A DNA stretch of 64,000 nucleotides from Acetobacter oryzoeni (GCF_004014775.2 NZ_CP042808.1:372001-436000), one strand, 5' to 3'; counted from the first letter of the stretch, positions 26,772 to 37,500 are shown. Made by a program: numbers and translations. The notes: generated by a model from the sequence alone, not told the origin.

Positions 26772-28034
26772 TTAGTCCCGCACACGCTCAATCTGTGCGC
26801 CACAGGCGGCCAGTTTGCGTTCCACAGCCTCATATCCCCGGTCTAGGTGATACACGCGGCTGAGGATGGTTTCCCCATGCGCGGCAAGCCCTGCCAGAAT
26901 GAGCGAGAAAGATGCCCGCAGATCGGTCGCCATAACAGGTGCGCCAGAAAGGCTGTGCACGCCGCGGATAATGGCGGAAGACCCATGCACGTTAATGCGT
27001 GCGCCCATGCGGTTAAGCTCTGGCACATGCATGAAACGGTTTTCAAAAATGGTTTCCGTAATCATGGAGGCCCCTTCGGCCACAGAAAGCAGCGCCATAA
27101 ACTGGGCCTGCATATCTGTAGGGAAGCCGGGGTAGGGTTCTGTCATGATATCAATGCCACGCAGTGCACCGGTGCGGCGCACGCGCATGGCATTGCCTTC
27201 CTGCGTCACTTCCACGCCGGTTTCTTCCAGCGCGCGCACCACAGCGCCCAGATGGTCCACATGCCCATCAATCAGGCGCAGGTCCCCCCCCGTAATGGCG
27301 GCGGCGCAGGCATAGGTGCCGCATTCAATGCGGTCTGGCATAATGCGGTGGTGGGCCCCGTGCAGGGCTTCTACGCCATCAATGGTAATGGTGCCGGTGC
27401 CCGCGCCAGAAATACGTGCACCCATGGCGTTCAGGCAGTTGGCCAGATCCACCATTTCCGGCTCACGCGCGGCATTCACAATTTCCGTGCGCCCTTTGGC
27501 AAGGGTGGCGGCCATCATGATGTTTTCCGTAGCCCCAACAGAGGCAAACGGCAGAATAACCCGCTCGCCCTTTAGCCCCTTGGGGGCCTTGGCGTTGATA
27601 TAGCCGTTTTCCAGCGTAATTTCTGCGCCCAGAGTTTCCAGCCCCCGAAGGTGCATATCCACCGGGCGCGTGCCAATGGCACACCCACCGGGAAGGGAAA
27701 CGCGAGCTTCATGGCAGCGGGCCAGCAGGGGGCCAAGCACCAGAATGGAGGCACGCATTTTGGAAACAATGTCATACGGTGCTTCGGTGTTGGTAATGTC
27801 ACCGCCAACGGAAATGGTGGAACCATCACCGTTTACGTCTTGCACTTCCAACCCATGCTGGCGCAGCAGGGCGCGCATGGTGCCAATATCTGCAATGCGC
27901 GGCACGTTGGAAAGCACCAGCCGTTCAGATGTCAGCAGCCCGGCCACCAGCAGTTTCAGGCCTGCGTTCTTGGCGCCGCCAATAGTAATTTCGCCGTGCA
28001 GGGGGCGTCCGCCCCGGATGATGAAACGATCCAT
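26772..28034 (-). CDS. murA: UDP-N-acetylglucosamine 1-carboxyvinyltransferase
   Basis: The first committed enzyme of peptidoglycan synthesis, adding enolpyruvate from PEP to UDP-GlcNAc. It is 420 residues. The catalytic cysteine is in [12 protein letters not shown] (Cys118), the one attacked by fosfomycin in known MurA. The opening [18 protein letters not shown] and the [11 protein letters not shown] motif are standard. It is followed on the minus strand by a shared terminator; dcd lies just upstream. Confidence 0.97.
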   Translation of the reverse strand: MDRFIIRGGRPLHGEITIGGAKNAGLKLLVAGLLTSERLVLSNVPRIADIGTMRALLRQHGLEVQDVNGDGSTISVGGDITNTEAPYDIVSKMRASILVLGPLLARCHEARVSLPGGCAIGTRPVDMHLRGLETLGAEITLENGYINAKAPKGLKGERVILPFASVGATENIMMAATLAKGRTEIVNAAREPEMVDLANCLNAMGARISGAGTGTITIDGVEALHGAHHRIMPDRIECGTYACAAAITGGDLRLIDGHVDHLGAVVRALEETGVEVTQEGNAMRVRRTGALRGIDIMTEPYPGFPTDMQAQFMALLSVAEGASMITETIFENRFMHVPELNRMGARINVHGSSAIIRGVHSLSGAPVMATDLRASFSLILAGLAAHGETILSRVYHLDRGYEAVERKLAACGAQIERVRD

Positions 28035-28042
28035 GGTCTTTC

Positions 28043-28597
28043 TTACATCCGCGGGGTGGCAACGCCACGCTGGCCCATATACTTGCCGGCACGGTCTGCG
28101 TAGCTGACTTCACACGGGCTTTCACCCTTGAAGAACAGGAACTGGCAGATGCCTTCATTGGCATAAATGCGGGCGGGCAGGGGGGTGGTGTTGCTGATCT
28201 CGATCGTCACCTGTCCTTCCCATTCCGGTTCCAGCGGGGTGACGTTGACGATAATGCCGCAGCGCGCATAGGTGGATTTGCCCAAACACACCACCAGTAC
28301 ATCCCGCGGAATACGGAAGTATTCAATAGTATGTGCCAGCACAAAGCTGTTGGGCGGAATAATGCATACATCGGCCCGGCGGGAAACAAAGCCATCCGGG
28401 CTGAAGTTCTTGGGGTCCACAATGGCGTTGTTTACATCCGTAAAAATACGGAAATCATCCGCCACGCGGGCATCATACCCGTAGGAGGAAAGACCGTAGG
28501 AAATAACGCCTTCGCGCTTCTGGTTTTCCACAAACGGTTCAATCATGCCGTGGTCCTGAGCCATCTGGCGGATCCATGTATCTGGCATCACGGGCAT
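28043..28597 (-). CDS. dcd: dCTP deaminase
   Basis: A 184-residue trimeric enzyme that deaminates dCTP to dUTP for dTTP supply. The motifs [48 protein letters not shown] and [19 protein letters not shown] match the family, with the catalytic Glu in the HTIEYF segment. Its ATG (28597) overlaps the 3' end of the small upstream gene by ten bases. The gap to murA is eight bases, so a dcd-murA operon is likely. Confidence 0.96.
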   Translation of the reverse strand: MPVMPDTWIRQMAQDHGMIEPFVENQKREGVISYGLSSYGYDARVADDFRIFTDVNNAIVDPKNFSPDGFVSRRADVCIIPPNSFVLAHTIEYFRIPRDVLVVCLGKSTYARCGIIVNVTPLEPEWEGQVTIEISNTTPLPARIYANEGICQFLFFKGESPCEVSYADRAGKYMGQRGVATPRM

Positions 28598-28818
28598 GTC
28601 TTGTCTTCTCCGGTAGGGTGGCGGTTTTGTGCGCCGGGTTCAGAACTGGTGGGGGTGGCAGAATCTGTTGAGTCCTGCCGGGTGCGTGCCTGTTCCTTGC
28701 GGCGGCGCAAATTGGCACGCAGCGCCGCAGCCTGCCGGGCCATACGCTCGGCGCGGGCAGCTTCCGCTTTAGAGGAAAGGCGGGGGCCGGAAGATGTGTT
28801 TTCGGGCGTATCAGTCAT
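28588..28818 (-). CDS. Small basic coiled-coil-like protein upstream of dcd
   Basis: A 76-residue protein with no recognised domain. The centre ([30 protein letters not shown]) is helical and rich in Arg and Ala, flanked by Ser/Thr-rich tails. Similar short basic proteins occur beside dcd in other acetic acid bacteria as far as I recall, which supports it being real. It overlaps the dcd start by ten bases and probably shares its transcript. It may bind nucleic acid, but that is speculation. Confidence 0.6.
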   Translation of the reverse strand: MTDTPENTSSGPRLSSKAEAARAERMARQAAALRANLRRRKEQARTRQDSTDSATPTSSEPGAQNRHPTGEDKTCP

Positions 28819-28876
28819 GCCGGTATGCAGCAGGCCAGTCGCGTAGGTTGAACGTTCGACAGGCTGACTAGCAGAG

Positions 28877-28904
28877 GCAGTCCGCCCTGACTAGGGCAGA
28901 CTGC
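28877..28904. repeat. Hairpin between the porin and the dcd operon
   Basis: GCAGTC (28877-28882) and GACTGC (28899-28904) extend an inner CGCCCT/AGGGCA pairing. The stem lies just after the oprB stop on the minus strand side and before the small gene's promoter. It lacks a long T-run. Confidence 0.5.
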
Positions 28905-28924
28905 ATGCGTATGGGCAAAACCTG

Positions 28925-30649
28925 CTAGAGGTTGGCAATAACCTTAAGGCCCATCATGCCCGCATTGCGGATTTTATGTGTTTCACCGGGGTGAATCATG
29001 TACTGGAACTCTGGCTGCACCAGCAGGCCGGGCAGGGCATCAATACCGTAATAGGCCTCAATCACGTCAGACGAATGCTGCACGCCATACACACCACTTG
29101 GCAGGCCGTATCCGCCATCCAGCGCGAGCTGCTCACTCTGCCGCCGCCGGTTGCTGACCTTGTACCATGAGAACATCATGCCCAGACGGTCCGTCATGCG
29201 AGAGGGAATCACCCCTACAAGGGAGATACCGCCGTACAACTGGTCAGACACATTCACGGCGCGCGGGGTCACATGGATGTAGCCGCCCATCAGGTAGCCA
29301 CCGGCCATCATGTTACGGCCACCAAGGCGGTACACCATCTGGTCTGCTTCCAGCCAGAACATGTCAGACGGGGCAGAGCGTGCGCCGGGCACCTGTGCGG
29401 CAACGGCACTTGGCAGGGCCGAGCCAATTTTATCGGCATAGCGCGTGGTATCATGCGCGTAGCCCAGCACGTAATGCCCCGGCAGGCGGTTGCGTGTTAA
29501 AAACGGCTGCCACGTAAATTCGATGGGCAGGGAAATACCGGTGGCGTGTTCCGCCCCCCACGCCCAGCCGGAGGGGTTCTCGTTCAATGCGCCCACAGAA
29601 TACGCGCCAATCTGGATAGCCGTATCCCATGTGGGGCGGAAGCGGATGCGCGCCCCCCATGTGGCTTTTGGATACACGCTCATGCCCGGATTCTGTTTGA
29701 TGGCTACAGGCGCAGAACACGTCACCATGAACGAGCAGAGCAGAGGCGATGTTGCAAACACATGGGTGAGCGACATACGCCCGAAAATGACATCGAGCGT
29801 GTTGTTGCGGAATTTCTTTTCAGCATACAAGTCCACCAAGTGGGCCACCACGTTGCCGGAAAGAGAATACACTTCCTGCAAGCCAACGTAGGATTCGCCC
29901 ACGCGCGGGCCCTGAATGGCCTTGCCTGCACGTTCCATCACCAATGTATGCACAGACCACCCGCCCAGTCTGGGGTCCATTTTGCCCAGATCGAAAATGG
30001 CCTGAAGGGTGAGTTCGTGCACATAACTGGTGCCTTTTTCCCCCGGTCGGCCACCGGCAAACAGGCCGTTGGCTTCGCCCTTATAGGTGAAGGAAAAGGT
30101 AAAGCCTTTTTCGCGCAGCCGGTTTCGGAATGGGCTGAGCTGCGGAATAAGCGCGCCAGACCCCGCCGTGGGCACGTAGTACGGATCATTCAGATCCGTA
30201 TCTCGCAGTGCATCCAGGCTGGGGGGCAACATGCGTGAAGGGCCTTCTGTAGCCAGAATGGAATCCAGCTCCACCTTATGAAAGGCCGAGGCGTCGCCCG
30301 ATGGGCCCACAGGCTGCACGCTCATGGTGGCCATACCGGGAAACGGCAGAACAGGCACACCGCTGGGCGGGATAGGCGTGTTGGGTGGCCGCCGAATGGC
30401 GTTAAGATCCGGGCCGAGGGATTCTGCATCCAGCGGGCGGCCTGCCTGCGCGGGGCCTGCGTGTACCTTGTTATCTCCGGGCGTTACAATTGCATCGGAT
30501 ACAGGTGCCACGGCCGTTTGGGCCGTAAGCGGAGATGTGGTGGTGCTTTGCGCCTGTGCCGCATTGTGTGCGCCAACAGGCAATACAACAGCCGCGCAAC
30601 CTGCAAGCAGCGCAGAAAGGGCGGTAGAAAATGCACGCCCGGGCATATC
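28925..30649 (-). CDS. OprB-family carbohydrate porin
   Basis: An outer-membrane porin of 574 residues from the ATG at 30649. I chose this start because GGAG sits six bases upstream and it yields a compact signal peptide (MPGRAFS, hydrophobic core, NAAQAQ). Upstream ATGs at 30688 and 30730 would extend it. A Pro/Ala/Thr-rich linker of about 110 residues follows, then the OprB barrel (QLSPFRNRLREKGFTFSFTYKGEANGLFAGG, YAEKKFRNNTLDVIFGRMSLTHVF, and the aromatic strands). The long linker is unusual for OprB proteins. It probably admits sugars or sugar alcohols to the periplasm, where acetic acid bacteria oxidise them. Confidence 0.85.
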   Translation of the reverse strand, partial: DMPGRAFSTALSALLAGCAAVVLPVGAHNAAQAQSTTTSPLTAQTAVAPVSDAIVTPGDNKVHAGPAQAGRPLDAESLGPDLNAIRRPPNTPIPPSGVPVLPFPGMATMSVQPVGPSGDASAFHKVELDSILATEGPSRMLPPSLDALRDTDLNDPYYVPTAGSGALIPQLSPFRNRLREKGFTFSFTYKGEANGLFAGGRPGEKGTSYVHELTLQAIFDLGKMDPRLGGWSVHTLVMERAGKAIQGPRVGESYVGLQEVYSLSGNVVAHLVDLYAEKKFRNNTLDVIFGRMSLTHVFATSPLLCSFMVTCSAPVAIKQNPGMSVYPKATWGARIRFRPTWDTAIQIGAYSVGALNENPSGWAWGAEHATGISLPIEFTWQPFLTRNRLPGHYVLGYAHDTTRYADKIGSALPSAVAAQVPGARSAPSDMFWLEADQMVYRLGGRNMMAGGYLMGGYIHVTPRAVNVSDQLYGGISLVGVIPSRMTDRLGMMFSWYKVSNRRRQSEQLALDGGYGLPSGVYGVQHSSDVIEAYYGIDALPGLLVQPEFQYMIHPGETHKIRNAGMMGLKVIANL

Positions 30650-31018
30650 ATGCTCCGCTTTATGGCGGCATGTTTTTGAAAAAGTCATTCCGCTTCCCGC
30701 AAAATCATGAGTGTCGGAAATGTTGACCACAATGCTGATAAGGAAAAAGCTCCGCAGAGCTTGCCTGTCTGTTTAAGGCAGCATGGTGAGCCAGCGCAGA
30801 TAGGTGGACAATTCACCTTTTAGCGCAAAGGCAGCGGATGAACGCAAAGCACGAGGGCTGAAGATGAAAGGCATGGGACAAACCATTATTGTTATTTTTG
30901 GTTGTTGGCCCCTCATCACAAACAGAAGCGCTGTGTGTGGTCAAGTTGGTATTTGTAATAATATTTCCTAAAACTGTATAAAAATGAAATAAAAGCCAAT
31001 AACGGGATGCATTTTTTG
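30650..31018. other. A+T-rich intergenic region upstream of the porin gene
   Basis: The region is clearly A+T-richer than its neighbours, as expected of a promoter region. It should hold the porin promoter on the minus strand. I see no gene and cannot pick a single convincing -35/-10 pair. Confidence 0.5.
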
Positions 31019-31906
31019 TTATAACGGTAATTTTGCAACAGGTGGCACATTGTCCTGTGGCATTTCTAAATCCTGCCAGCCGCAAAGCTGCGCATGGGCA
31101 TGTTCCAACCCGGCCCGAAAGCCCGGAGAACACAAAGCTTTGAACTCGGCTTCCTGCTCATAAGTTGGCATCAGCCTTTTCAGCAGGGCATTTTTATGTG
31201 TGGCGGGGTGGAAATAGATTTCAGAAACACCTTCGGGCAGATGCGCGGCCAGCGCGGCCACGCGGTCTGTTGTCATGTGGCCGCTCCATGCCAGCCCAAA
31301 GCACCAGTCATTTGTTTTCATGCCCGCAGCATGGGCCTGATGGCGCAAAAGGCTTGTCCAGCGGCGGAGGGCGGCATCACCCAGCGTGTCTGTATAGGTG
31401 CCAGCGGCGTAAAGGGGTTCGGGCGGTTCTAGCGGCACGCGCACGGCATTGAGCCCATAGCGTTTGCCAATGGTGACAAGCAGGTGCCCCACCGTGGGGT
31501 GCAGGTGCATGTGTTTGTGGGCATTGGCATGGTCTAACCGCAGGCCAGTGCGGCGGAAGGCTTCAAACTGGGCGGTAATTTCGGCTTCCAGTTCTCTCCG
31601 TCCTTCAGGGCGGAAAAAGTAATCAACCCCCAAGCCAAATTGCGAGGATGAAAACCATCCATCGGGCTGGGTAATAAGCGGCAGGCTGGTATGGGGCAGA
31701 ACAGCGGGGCCTTCTATCACCACAAGGTGCAGGCCAACGTTAAGGGTAGGCAGGCGTTTGGCGCGTTCTATGGCGTCATCCACAGCCTCACCCGCAACCA
31801 TAAGGCTGGCTGTTGAAAGCAGGCCATTGCGATGGGCAAGTTCGATTGCCTCATTCACTTCAACAGACATGCCGAAATCATCGGCAGAGATAATGGCGCG
31901 TTTCAT
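31019..31906 (-). CDS. hpnK: Hopanoid biosynthesis deacetylase HpnK
   Basis: A 295-residue YdjC/ChbG-type deacetylase. The metal-binding motif SADDFGMS at residues 7-14, the HLHP/LDHANAHKHMHLHPTV segment and the C-terminal EIYFHPAT mark the fold. In hopanoid synthesis HpnK deacetylates the N-acetylglucosaminyl bacteriohopanetetrol made by HpnI, giving glucosaminyl-BHT that HpnJ then rearranges. The neighbours hpnJ and hpnI in the same direction make this assignment firm. Confidence 0.9.
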   Translation of the reverse strand: MKRAIISADDFGMSVEVNEAIELAHRNGLLSTASLMVAGEAVDDAIERAKRLPTLNVGLHLVVIEGPAVLPHTSLPLITQPDGWFSSSQFGLGVDYFFRPEGRRELEAEITAQFEAFRRTGLRLDHANAHKHMHLHPTVGHLLVTIGKRYGLNAVRVPLEPPEPLYAAGTYTDTLGDAALRRWTSLLRHQAHAAGMKTNDWCFGLAWSGHMTTDRVAALAAHLPEGVSEIYFHPATHKNALLKRLMPTYEQEAEFKALCSPGFRAGLEHAHAQLCGWQDLEMPQDNVPPVAKLPL

Positions 31907-32005
31907 AACAGAACCCCTGATCTTGCTCCGGCAGTATCTAGCACCGGCAGGGGGGAAATGTCATGGGCGGAGGCATTTTGCCCCCGCCCATGTGGCATGC
32001 GTAGG

Positions 32006-33436
32006 TTACGCAGCATCCTTACGGTTTTTAAGGAACTGGAAGAACTCCACACCTTCACGCAGGCGGCGCTTCATCATCTGCGGAGAACGCACCATTTCAC
32101 CCAGGATGGAGGCAATCTTGGGCGCGCGGAAGTAGAACTTCTTGTAGAAGTCTTCCACACTGTTGAAGATTTCTGTGTGGGACAGGTGCGGGTAATGCAG
32201 CGGTGCAATCTGCACGCCGTTATCATCCAGCAGTTCTGCGTTGTTTTCATCCAGCCAGCCGTTTTCCGTGGCCTGCTTGTGCAGGGCCGTGCCCGGATAC
32301 GGCGCCGCCAGAGAAACCTGCAACGTGTGCGGGTTGATTTCCTGCGCGAAGCGGATGGTTTCCTGAATGGTTTCCTTGGTTTCACCCGGCAGACCCAGAA
32401 TGAAGGTGCCGTGAATTTTAATGCCAAGTTCGTGGCAGTTCTTGGTGAACTCACGCGCTACTTCAACGCGCATACCCTTCTTGATGTTATGAAGGATCTG
32501 CTGGTTGCCGCTTTCATACCCAACCAGAAGCAGGCGCAGGCCGTTGTCACGCAGCACTTTCAGTGTTTCGCGCGGCACATTGGCTTTTGCGTTACAAGAC
32601 CACGTAACACCCAGCTTGCCCAGTTCACGCGCAATGGCTTCTGCACGCGGCAGGTCATCGGTGAAGGTGTCATCGTCAAAGAAGAACTCTTTCACCTGCG
32701 GGAAGTACTGCTTGGCCAGACGGATTTCAGCCGCAACGTGCTGCGGGCTGCGTGTGCGGTAGCGGTGGCCACCCACCGTTTGCGGCCACAGGCAGAACGT
32801 GCAGCGAGATTTACAGCCACGGCCCGTGTAGATGGAAATGTAGGGGTGCATGAGGTACCCGATAAAGTAGTCCTCAATACGCAGGTCCCGCTTGTACACT
32901 TCGGTCACGAAGGGCAGGCTGTCCATGTCTTCAATCATGGCGCGGTCACGGTTGGCAATAATTTCGCCATCCTTGTTGCGCCACGTAATGCCGTCTACGT
33001 CCTTAAAATCACGGCCTTCGGCAATTTCCTTGATTGTGTAATCAAATTCATTGCGGGCCACAAAATCAATCGGCGCGCCTTTCAGCAGGCTTTCTTCTGG
33101 CTGAACGGCAACCTTTGCACCCACCATCCCGATTTTCAGGTTGGGGTTCACGTCTTTGAGCATCTGCGCCACTTCCACATCCTTGGCGAAGGATGGGGTG
33201 GAGGTGTGCAGAATAACCAGATCGCGGTTTTTAACGTCTTCCAGAATCGGTTCCATGCCAATGCCTGCGGGCGGGGCATCAATCAGGCGGCTGCCTTCAA
33301 CCATTGCTGCAGGCTGGGCCAGCCATGTCGGATACCAGAAGGACTTGATTTCGCGCCGTGCCTGATAGCGCGAGCCTGCGCCACCATCAAAACCGTCAAA
33401 AGTCGGGGGCTGCAGGAAAAGTGTTCTCATCGTCAT
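32006..33436 (-). CDS. hpnJ: Hopanoid biosynthesis radical SAM protein HpnJ
   Basis: A B12-binding radical SAM enzyme of 476 residues. The N-terminal cobalamin domain (about 1-180) is followed by the radical SAM core with GRGCKSRCTFCLWPQ; the 4Fe-4S cysteines are 208, 212 and 215. In Burkholderia HpnJ contracts the glucosamine ring of glucosaminyl-BHT to the cyclopentane of BHT cyclitol ether. Acetic acid bacteria make BHT cyclitol ether, which fits. A second in-frame ATG at 33430 is possible. A long plus-strand open frame over this gene is a shadow. Confidence 0.93.
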   Translation of the reverse strand: MTMRTLFLQPPTFDGFDGGAGSRYQARREIKSFWYPTWLAQPAAMVEGSRLIDAPPAGIGMEPILEDVKNRDLVILHTSTPSFAKDVEVAQMLKDVNPNLKIGMVGAKVAVQPEESLLKGAPIDFVARNEFDYTIKEIAEGRDFKDVDGITWRNKDGEIIANRDRAMIEDMDSLPFVTEVYKRDLRIEDYFIGYLMHPYISIYTGRGCKSRCTFCLWPQTVGGHRYRTRSPQHVAAEIRLAKQYFPQVKEFFFDDDTFTDDLPRAEAIARELGKLGVTWSCNAKANVPRETLKVLRDNGLRLLLVGYESGNQQILHNIKKGMRVEVAREFTKNCHELGIKIHGTFILGLPGETKETIQETIRFAQEINPHTLQVSLAAPYPGTALHKQATENGWLDENNAELLDDNGVQIAPLHYPHLSHTEIFNSVEDFYKKFYFRAPKIASILGEMVRSPQMMKRRLREGVEFFQFLKNRKDAA

Positions 33437-33569
33437 CGGTTTTTATCCTGACAAGGGCGTGAAGCGGTTGGAGCCGGCAAAAAAAGCGGTCTGCAAGGCT
33501 TCCATGGTCATTTAGCTGAGGGATTTACTCTGGGCTGTTAGCATAAGGCAAGTTTTGCGTGCGCCGGGT

Positions 33570-34739
33570 TTACTGTCTGGCGGAAAGACCACCAGATGAA
33601 GGGGGGCCAACCGGGTGTGGGGCCACATGCATGGTTTGCCCCCGCCAGTGCACTTCTGTGCCGGAAGCGCTGCCCACCATAATGGCGGCAGAAAGCCAGT
33701 CCCGCGCAGGTAAAAGCAGAAGCGGCCATAGCGGGCGAGACCCCACAGTGCGGTCTATCATCAACGCGGTAAGGCAGCGAAAGCCCCATACACCCCAGAA
33801 AAAAGGGAGTGTCCACGCAGCATGGGGCTGGAACAAGACCACCAATGTAGCCCAGAACAGTGGAAGCTGGATTGAAGAGGCCGCATAGCCCGCAGGTGCA
33901 AGCGTGCAGACTGTGCGGCCCCATCTGAGCTCATGCTTTAACAATTCTGTAAAATTGGATTCGGCAATAGTGGTCCATGTTAGGCAGTCGGCAATGGTAA
34001 TATCCATGCCCAACTGGCGCACAAGGCGGCCTAACAGTGCATCATCCGCCACATGTGGCAGCAGGGCTTCCAGCCCACCCACCTGTTCCAGCGTTTCACG
34101 CCGCAGGGCCATGGTGGCGCCCAGACAGTCCTGCCGCCCCAGATAGCGCGAGAGAATGACGCCGGGCAAAAAGTTATGGTTGATCTGGCAGGCTGCCAGC
34201 ATCTGCACCACAGTATGCTTGGCAGGTAGACCGGCATACAGGGTGGTAACCAGCCCGGTGTTGGGTGTGTTTAGCCCAGCCACGATATGTTGAAGATAAT
34301 CGGGGCTGACATGAATATCAGAATCGGAAATAACCAGAATATCGTGCTTGGCTTGCGGCAGGATATTCATAAGGTTGCTGATTTTGCGGTTTAGCCCGTG
34401 CAGCACGGGGTTCACCACCAAATCCAAATCCAGTTCCGGGTGGCGTTCTTGCAGGCGGCGCACAATGGCTATGGCCGGATCATCTGCATCGCGCACGCCA
34501 AACAGAATCTGCACTTGTGGGTAATCCTGCGTACAAAAGCTTTCCAGCGCTTCTTCCAACAGGGGTTCAGAGCCATAAAGTGGCTTTAAAACGGTAACCG
34601 GTGGGCTGTTTTCAAGAACAACCGGCTTATGCTCCTTGCGGCGGAAACGGGCCAGAAGGCCCGCCCCCAAAGCAGATTGCACGCAGCCGGTAACAGCCAG
34701 TACCGCGCTGGCCGCAGCTAGAAACGGAAAGGCGGACAT
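33570..34739 (-). CDS. hpnI: Hopanoid biosynthesis glycosyltransferase HpnI
   Basis: A 389-residue GT21/GT2-type glycosyltransferase related to ceramide glucosyltransferases. An N-terminal membrane segment is followed by VTVLKPLYGSEPLLEEALESF, the DSDIHV donor/metal site, DCLGATMALRRETLEQVGG, and HELRWGRT (a (Q/R)xxRW-type motif); C-terminal hydrophobic segments complete the family layout. It transfers N-acetylglucosamine to bacteriohopanetetrol. It lies between hpnM and hpnJ. Confidence 0.92.
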   Translation of the reverse strand: MSAFPFLAAASAVLAVTGCVQSALGAGLLARFRRKEHKPVVLENSPPVTVLKPLYGSEPLLEEALESFCTQDYPQVQILFGVRDADDPAIAIVRRLQERHPELDLDLVVNPVLHGLNRKISNLMNILPQAKHDILVISDSDIHVSPDYLQHIVAGLNTPNTGLVTTLYAGLPAKHTVVQMLAACQINHNFLPGVILSRYLGRQDCLGATMALRRETLEQVGGLEALLPHVADDALLGRLVRQLGMDITIADCLTWTTIAESNFTELLKHELRWGRTVCTLAPAGYAASSIQLPLFWATLVVLFQPHAAWTLPFFWGVWGFRCLTALMIDRTVGSRPLWPLLLLPARDWLSAAIMVGSASGTEVHWRGQTMHVAPHPVGPPSSGGLSARQ

Positions 34740-34815
34740 TACACCTCAACCGTTTTATGGCCCCGTGGGGGCGCTGGTTTCTTTCCGCTGCGGCGCACGA
34801 TGCTGCTTCTCGCTC

Positions 34816-35469
34816 TTAATCTTTGGAGTAACTCTGAACCTTGCGGTTCAGCACGTTGATCAAACCCTGCACACCGCCAGAGTTCAGCGTGGAGCTGAAG
34901 TCAGACCGCTGAGCAGCTGCCTGGCTGATGCGGGAATCGCTCAGCAGCACATCAGTAATTTTCCATGCACCACCTTCGTTGTGCATGATGTAGCTTACAG
35001 CCGTGCCGGGCATGCTGTCATCAGACCCGATATGGGTTTCTACAATCTTGCCACCGCCAGCAGGCGCATCCGTAACAGACGGAGAGATGGTAAAGCGTGC
35101 GCCAGAACCGGGCTTAAAGCTGGAGACATAGCGCGCAATGGTGAAGTTGCGGAAAGCTGCCAGCAGGTTCTGCTTGTCGCTCGGGCTCAGGCTGTCATAG
35201 CGCAGGCCAACAGAGGCTTTCAGTACGGCTTCAAGATCATAAGCCTGATCTACCGCACCAGCCACCATCTGGCTGCGTTCAGCAAAGCTGCTGTGCGCGT
35301 TCTGAACCTGATCCAACGCTTTGTACAGCGACTGGATAGGCGCGCTTACGGCACTTGCCGGAGCAGACTGGGCAAAAGCTGCCGGAGCGGAAATGCCAGC
35401 GCCAGCAACCGGAAGGAGGGCCATGGTCATACCAAACACAAGGCCTGCACGAATTGAAAAGCGTTTCAT
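34816..35469 (-). CDS. hpnM: Hopanoid-associated MlaC/Ttg2D family protein HpnM
   Basis: A 217-residue exported protein: residues 1-33 form a signal peptide (ending AAFAQ), and the rest is the periplasmic MlaC-like lipid-binding domain (ASVGLRYDSLSPSDKQNLLAAFRNFTIARYV, GGAWKITDVLLSDSRISQ). MlaC proteins carry phospholipids between membranes; HpnM is thought to do the same with hopanoids, alongside the transporter HpnN, which is not in this window. It starts four bases after the dxs stop, so the two are coupled. Confidence 0.9.
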   Translation of the reverse strand: MKRFSIRAGLVFGMTMALLPVAGAGISAPAAFAQSAPASAVSAPIQSLYKALDQVQNAHSSFAERSQMVAGAVDQAYDLEAVLKASVGLRYDSLSPSDKQNLLAAFRNFTIARYVSSFKPGSGARFTISPSVTDAPAGGGKIVETHIGSDDSMPGTAVSYIMHNEGGAWKITDVLLSDSRISQAAAQRSDFSSTLNSGGVQGLINVLNRKVQSYSKD

Positions 35470-35472
35470 GGC

Positions 35473-37500
35473 TTAAGATTTTGTCCCGGTTGCGCGGTTT
35501 GGCAAGATCGCTTCAAGCATGTCACCGATGCCCAACGCGCTTAGAGCGGTTCCGACGATGTGTGGTGCGGAGAGGCCGGCCTCGGCGTATTGGGCGGCCT
35601 GGGTGTTATGGTCGATGAAGCGGTCTGGCAGGGTGAGGGGGCGGAAACGCACGTTATCGAGCAGGCCGGTGCGGGCCAGATGGTGCCCGACAAGGGAGCC
35701 AAAGCCACCTTCCGAACCTTCCTCAATGGTAATCAGCACGGCATGGTTGCGGGCCAGATTTTCCACCAGTTCCGTATCAAACGGCTTGGCAAAGCGGGCA
35801 TCCGCCACGGTGGGCGGCAGGCCACGGGCGGCCAGCATGTCTGCGGCTTTCAGGCACTCGGCCAGACGCGGGCCAAGCGAGAGAATGGCCACGCCACCTT
35901 TTTCCGGCCCGGACTGCCCACCCATTTCACGGATGATGCGGCCTTTGCCAATTTCCAGCGGTGTGCCTTCTGCGGGCAGGTCCAGCCCAAGGCCACTGCC
36001 ACGCGGGTAGCGCAGGGCAATCGGGCCTTCATCAAACAGGGCGGCGGTGGCCGTCATGTGCAGCAGTTCCAGCTCATCCGATGGGGCCATGATGGTCATG
36101 CCCGGCAGGCAGCCCAGATAGGCAATGTCGAAGGAACCTGCATGGGTGGCGCCATCGGCGCCCACCAGTCCGGCGCGGTCAATGGCAAAACGCACGGGCA
36201 GCTTTTGCAGCACCACATCGTGCATCACCTGGTCATAGGCGCGCTGGAGGAAGGTGGAATAGATGGCGCAGAACGGGCGCAGCCCTTCAGTGGCCATGCC
36301 GGCTGCAAAGGTTACGGCATGCTGCTCGGCAATGCCCACATCAAAAAACCGGTCCGGGTAGGCCTTGGCAAAGGCATCCAGCCCCGTGCCAGAAGGCATG
36401 GCGGCGGTAATGGCGGCAATCTTGTTATCGGTGGCCGCACGGCGTGTGAGCTCGCGGGAGAACACGGAGGTGTAGCTTGGCGGGCCTGCGGGGCCTTTTT
36501 TCTGCTCACCGGTGACCACGTTGAACTTGGCAACGGCGTGATACTTGTCTCCGGCTTTTTCGGCTGGCTGATAGCCGTGGCCTTTTTCCGTGATGACATG
36601 CAGCATGATGGGGCCGTTATCCGTATCGCGCAGGTTGCGCAGGATAGAGACCAGCTGCGGCAGATCATGCCCATCCACGGGGCCAACGTAGTAAAAGCCC
36701 AGCTCTTCAAACAGCGTGCCGCCGGTAATCATGCCGCGGGCATATTCATCGGCCTTGCGGGCCGTGCGTTCTACAGGGGCGGGCAGTTTTTTCACAAACT
36801 TGCCGGCCAGTTCGCGCAGCCCCATGAACTTGCGGGAAGACATCAGGCGCGACAGGTAGTTCGACATGGCCCCCACAGGCGGGGCAATGGACATCTCGTT
36901 GTCGTTCAGGATGACAATCAGCCGTTCCGCACCGGGGCCGGCCACGGCGGCGTTGTTCATGGCCTCATACGCCATGCCGGCGGAAATGGAGCCATCGCCA
37001 ATCACGGCAATCACATTGCGTTCGCGGTAGCTGGGGTCTTCCTCCGCCCGCAGGTGGTGGGCCACGGCCATGCCGAGTCCGGCGGAGATAGAGGTGGAGG
37101 AATGGGCCGCGCCAAACGGATCGTATTGGCTTTCTGCGCGGCGGGTAAAGCCGGACAGGCCGCCCGGTTGGCGCAGGGTGCGAATGCGGTCACGCCGGCC
37201 GGTCAGAATCTTGTGGGGGTAGGCCTGGTGGCCCACATCCCAGATCACCTTGTCATCTGGGGTATCAAACACCGCATGCAGGGCAACCGTCAGCTCCACA
37301 ACACCCAAGGAAGCCCCAAGGTGCCCCCCTGTGGTGGAAACCGCGTCCACCGTCTCGGCCCGCAGTTCATCCGCAACCTGCTTGAGCTGCTCAACCGAGA
37401 GATTGCGCAGGTCCGCCGGATACTCAACCCGGTCCAGCGCAGGAAAACGCCCTAACGTCGGAATCGGTGAAGGCGCGCTCTTGTCCTGAGAACTGTCCAT
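35473..37500 (-). CDS. dxs: 1-deoxy-D-xylulose-5-phosphate synthase
   Basis: A 675-residue TPP enzyme that joins pyruvate and glyceraldehyde-3-phosphate to make DXP, the first step of the MEP isoprenoid route. [16 protein letters not shown] carries the conserved His, [20 protein letters not shown] is the TPP/Mg site, and the transketolase domain has [19 protein letters not shown] with [15 protein letters not shown]. It heads the hopanoid operon, tying precursor supply to hopanoid finishing. The large plus-strand frame inside it is a shadow. Confidence 0.97.
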   Translation of the reverse strand: MDSSQDKSAPSPIPTLGRFPALDRVEYPADLRNLSVEQLKQVADELRAETVDAVSTTGGHLGASLGVVELTVALHAVFDTPDDKVIWDVGHQAYPHKILTGRRDRIRTLRQPGGLSGFTRRAESQYDPFGAAHSSTSISAGLGMAVAHHLRAEEDPSYRERNVIAVIGDGSISAGMAYEAMNNAAVAGPGAERLIVILNDNEMSIAPPVGAMSNYLSRLMSSRKFMGLRELAGKFVKKLPAPVERTARKADEYARGMITGGTLFEELGFYYVGPVDGHDLPQLVSILRNLRDTDNGPIMLHVITEKGHGYQPAEKAGDKYHAVAKFNVVTGEQKKGPAGPPSYTSVFSRELTRRAATDNKIAAITAAMPSGTGLDAFAKAYPDRFFDVGIAEQHAVTFAAGMATEGLRPFCAIYSTFLQRAYDQVMHDVVLQKLPVRFAIDRAGLVGADGATHAGSFDIAYLGCLPGMTIMAPSDELELLHMTATAALFDEGPIALRYPRGSGLGLDLPAEGTPLEIGKGRIIREMGGQSGPEKGGVAILSLGPRLAECLKAADMLAARGLPPTVADARFAKPFDTELVENLARNHAVLITIEEGSEGGFGSLVGHHLARTGLLDNVRFRPLTLPDRFIDHNTQAAQYAEAGLSAPHIVGTALSALGIGDMLEAILPNRATGTKS

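Noticed and set aside
31832..33451. Long plus-strand open frame (about 539 codons)
   Set aside because: It is antisense to hpnJ and has no recognised motifs or ribosome binding site.
35560..37455. Long plus-strand open frame (about 631 codons)
   Set aside because: It is antisense to dxs, whose catalytic motifs are intact.
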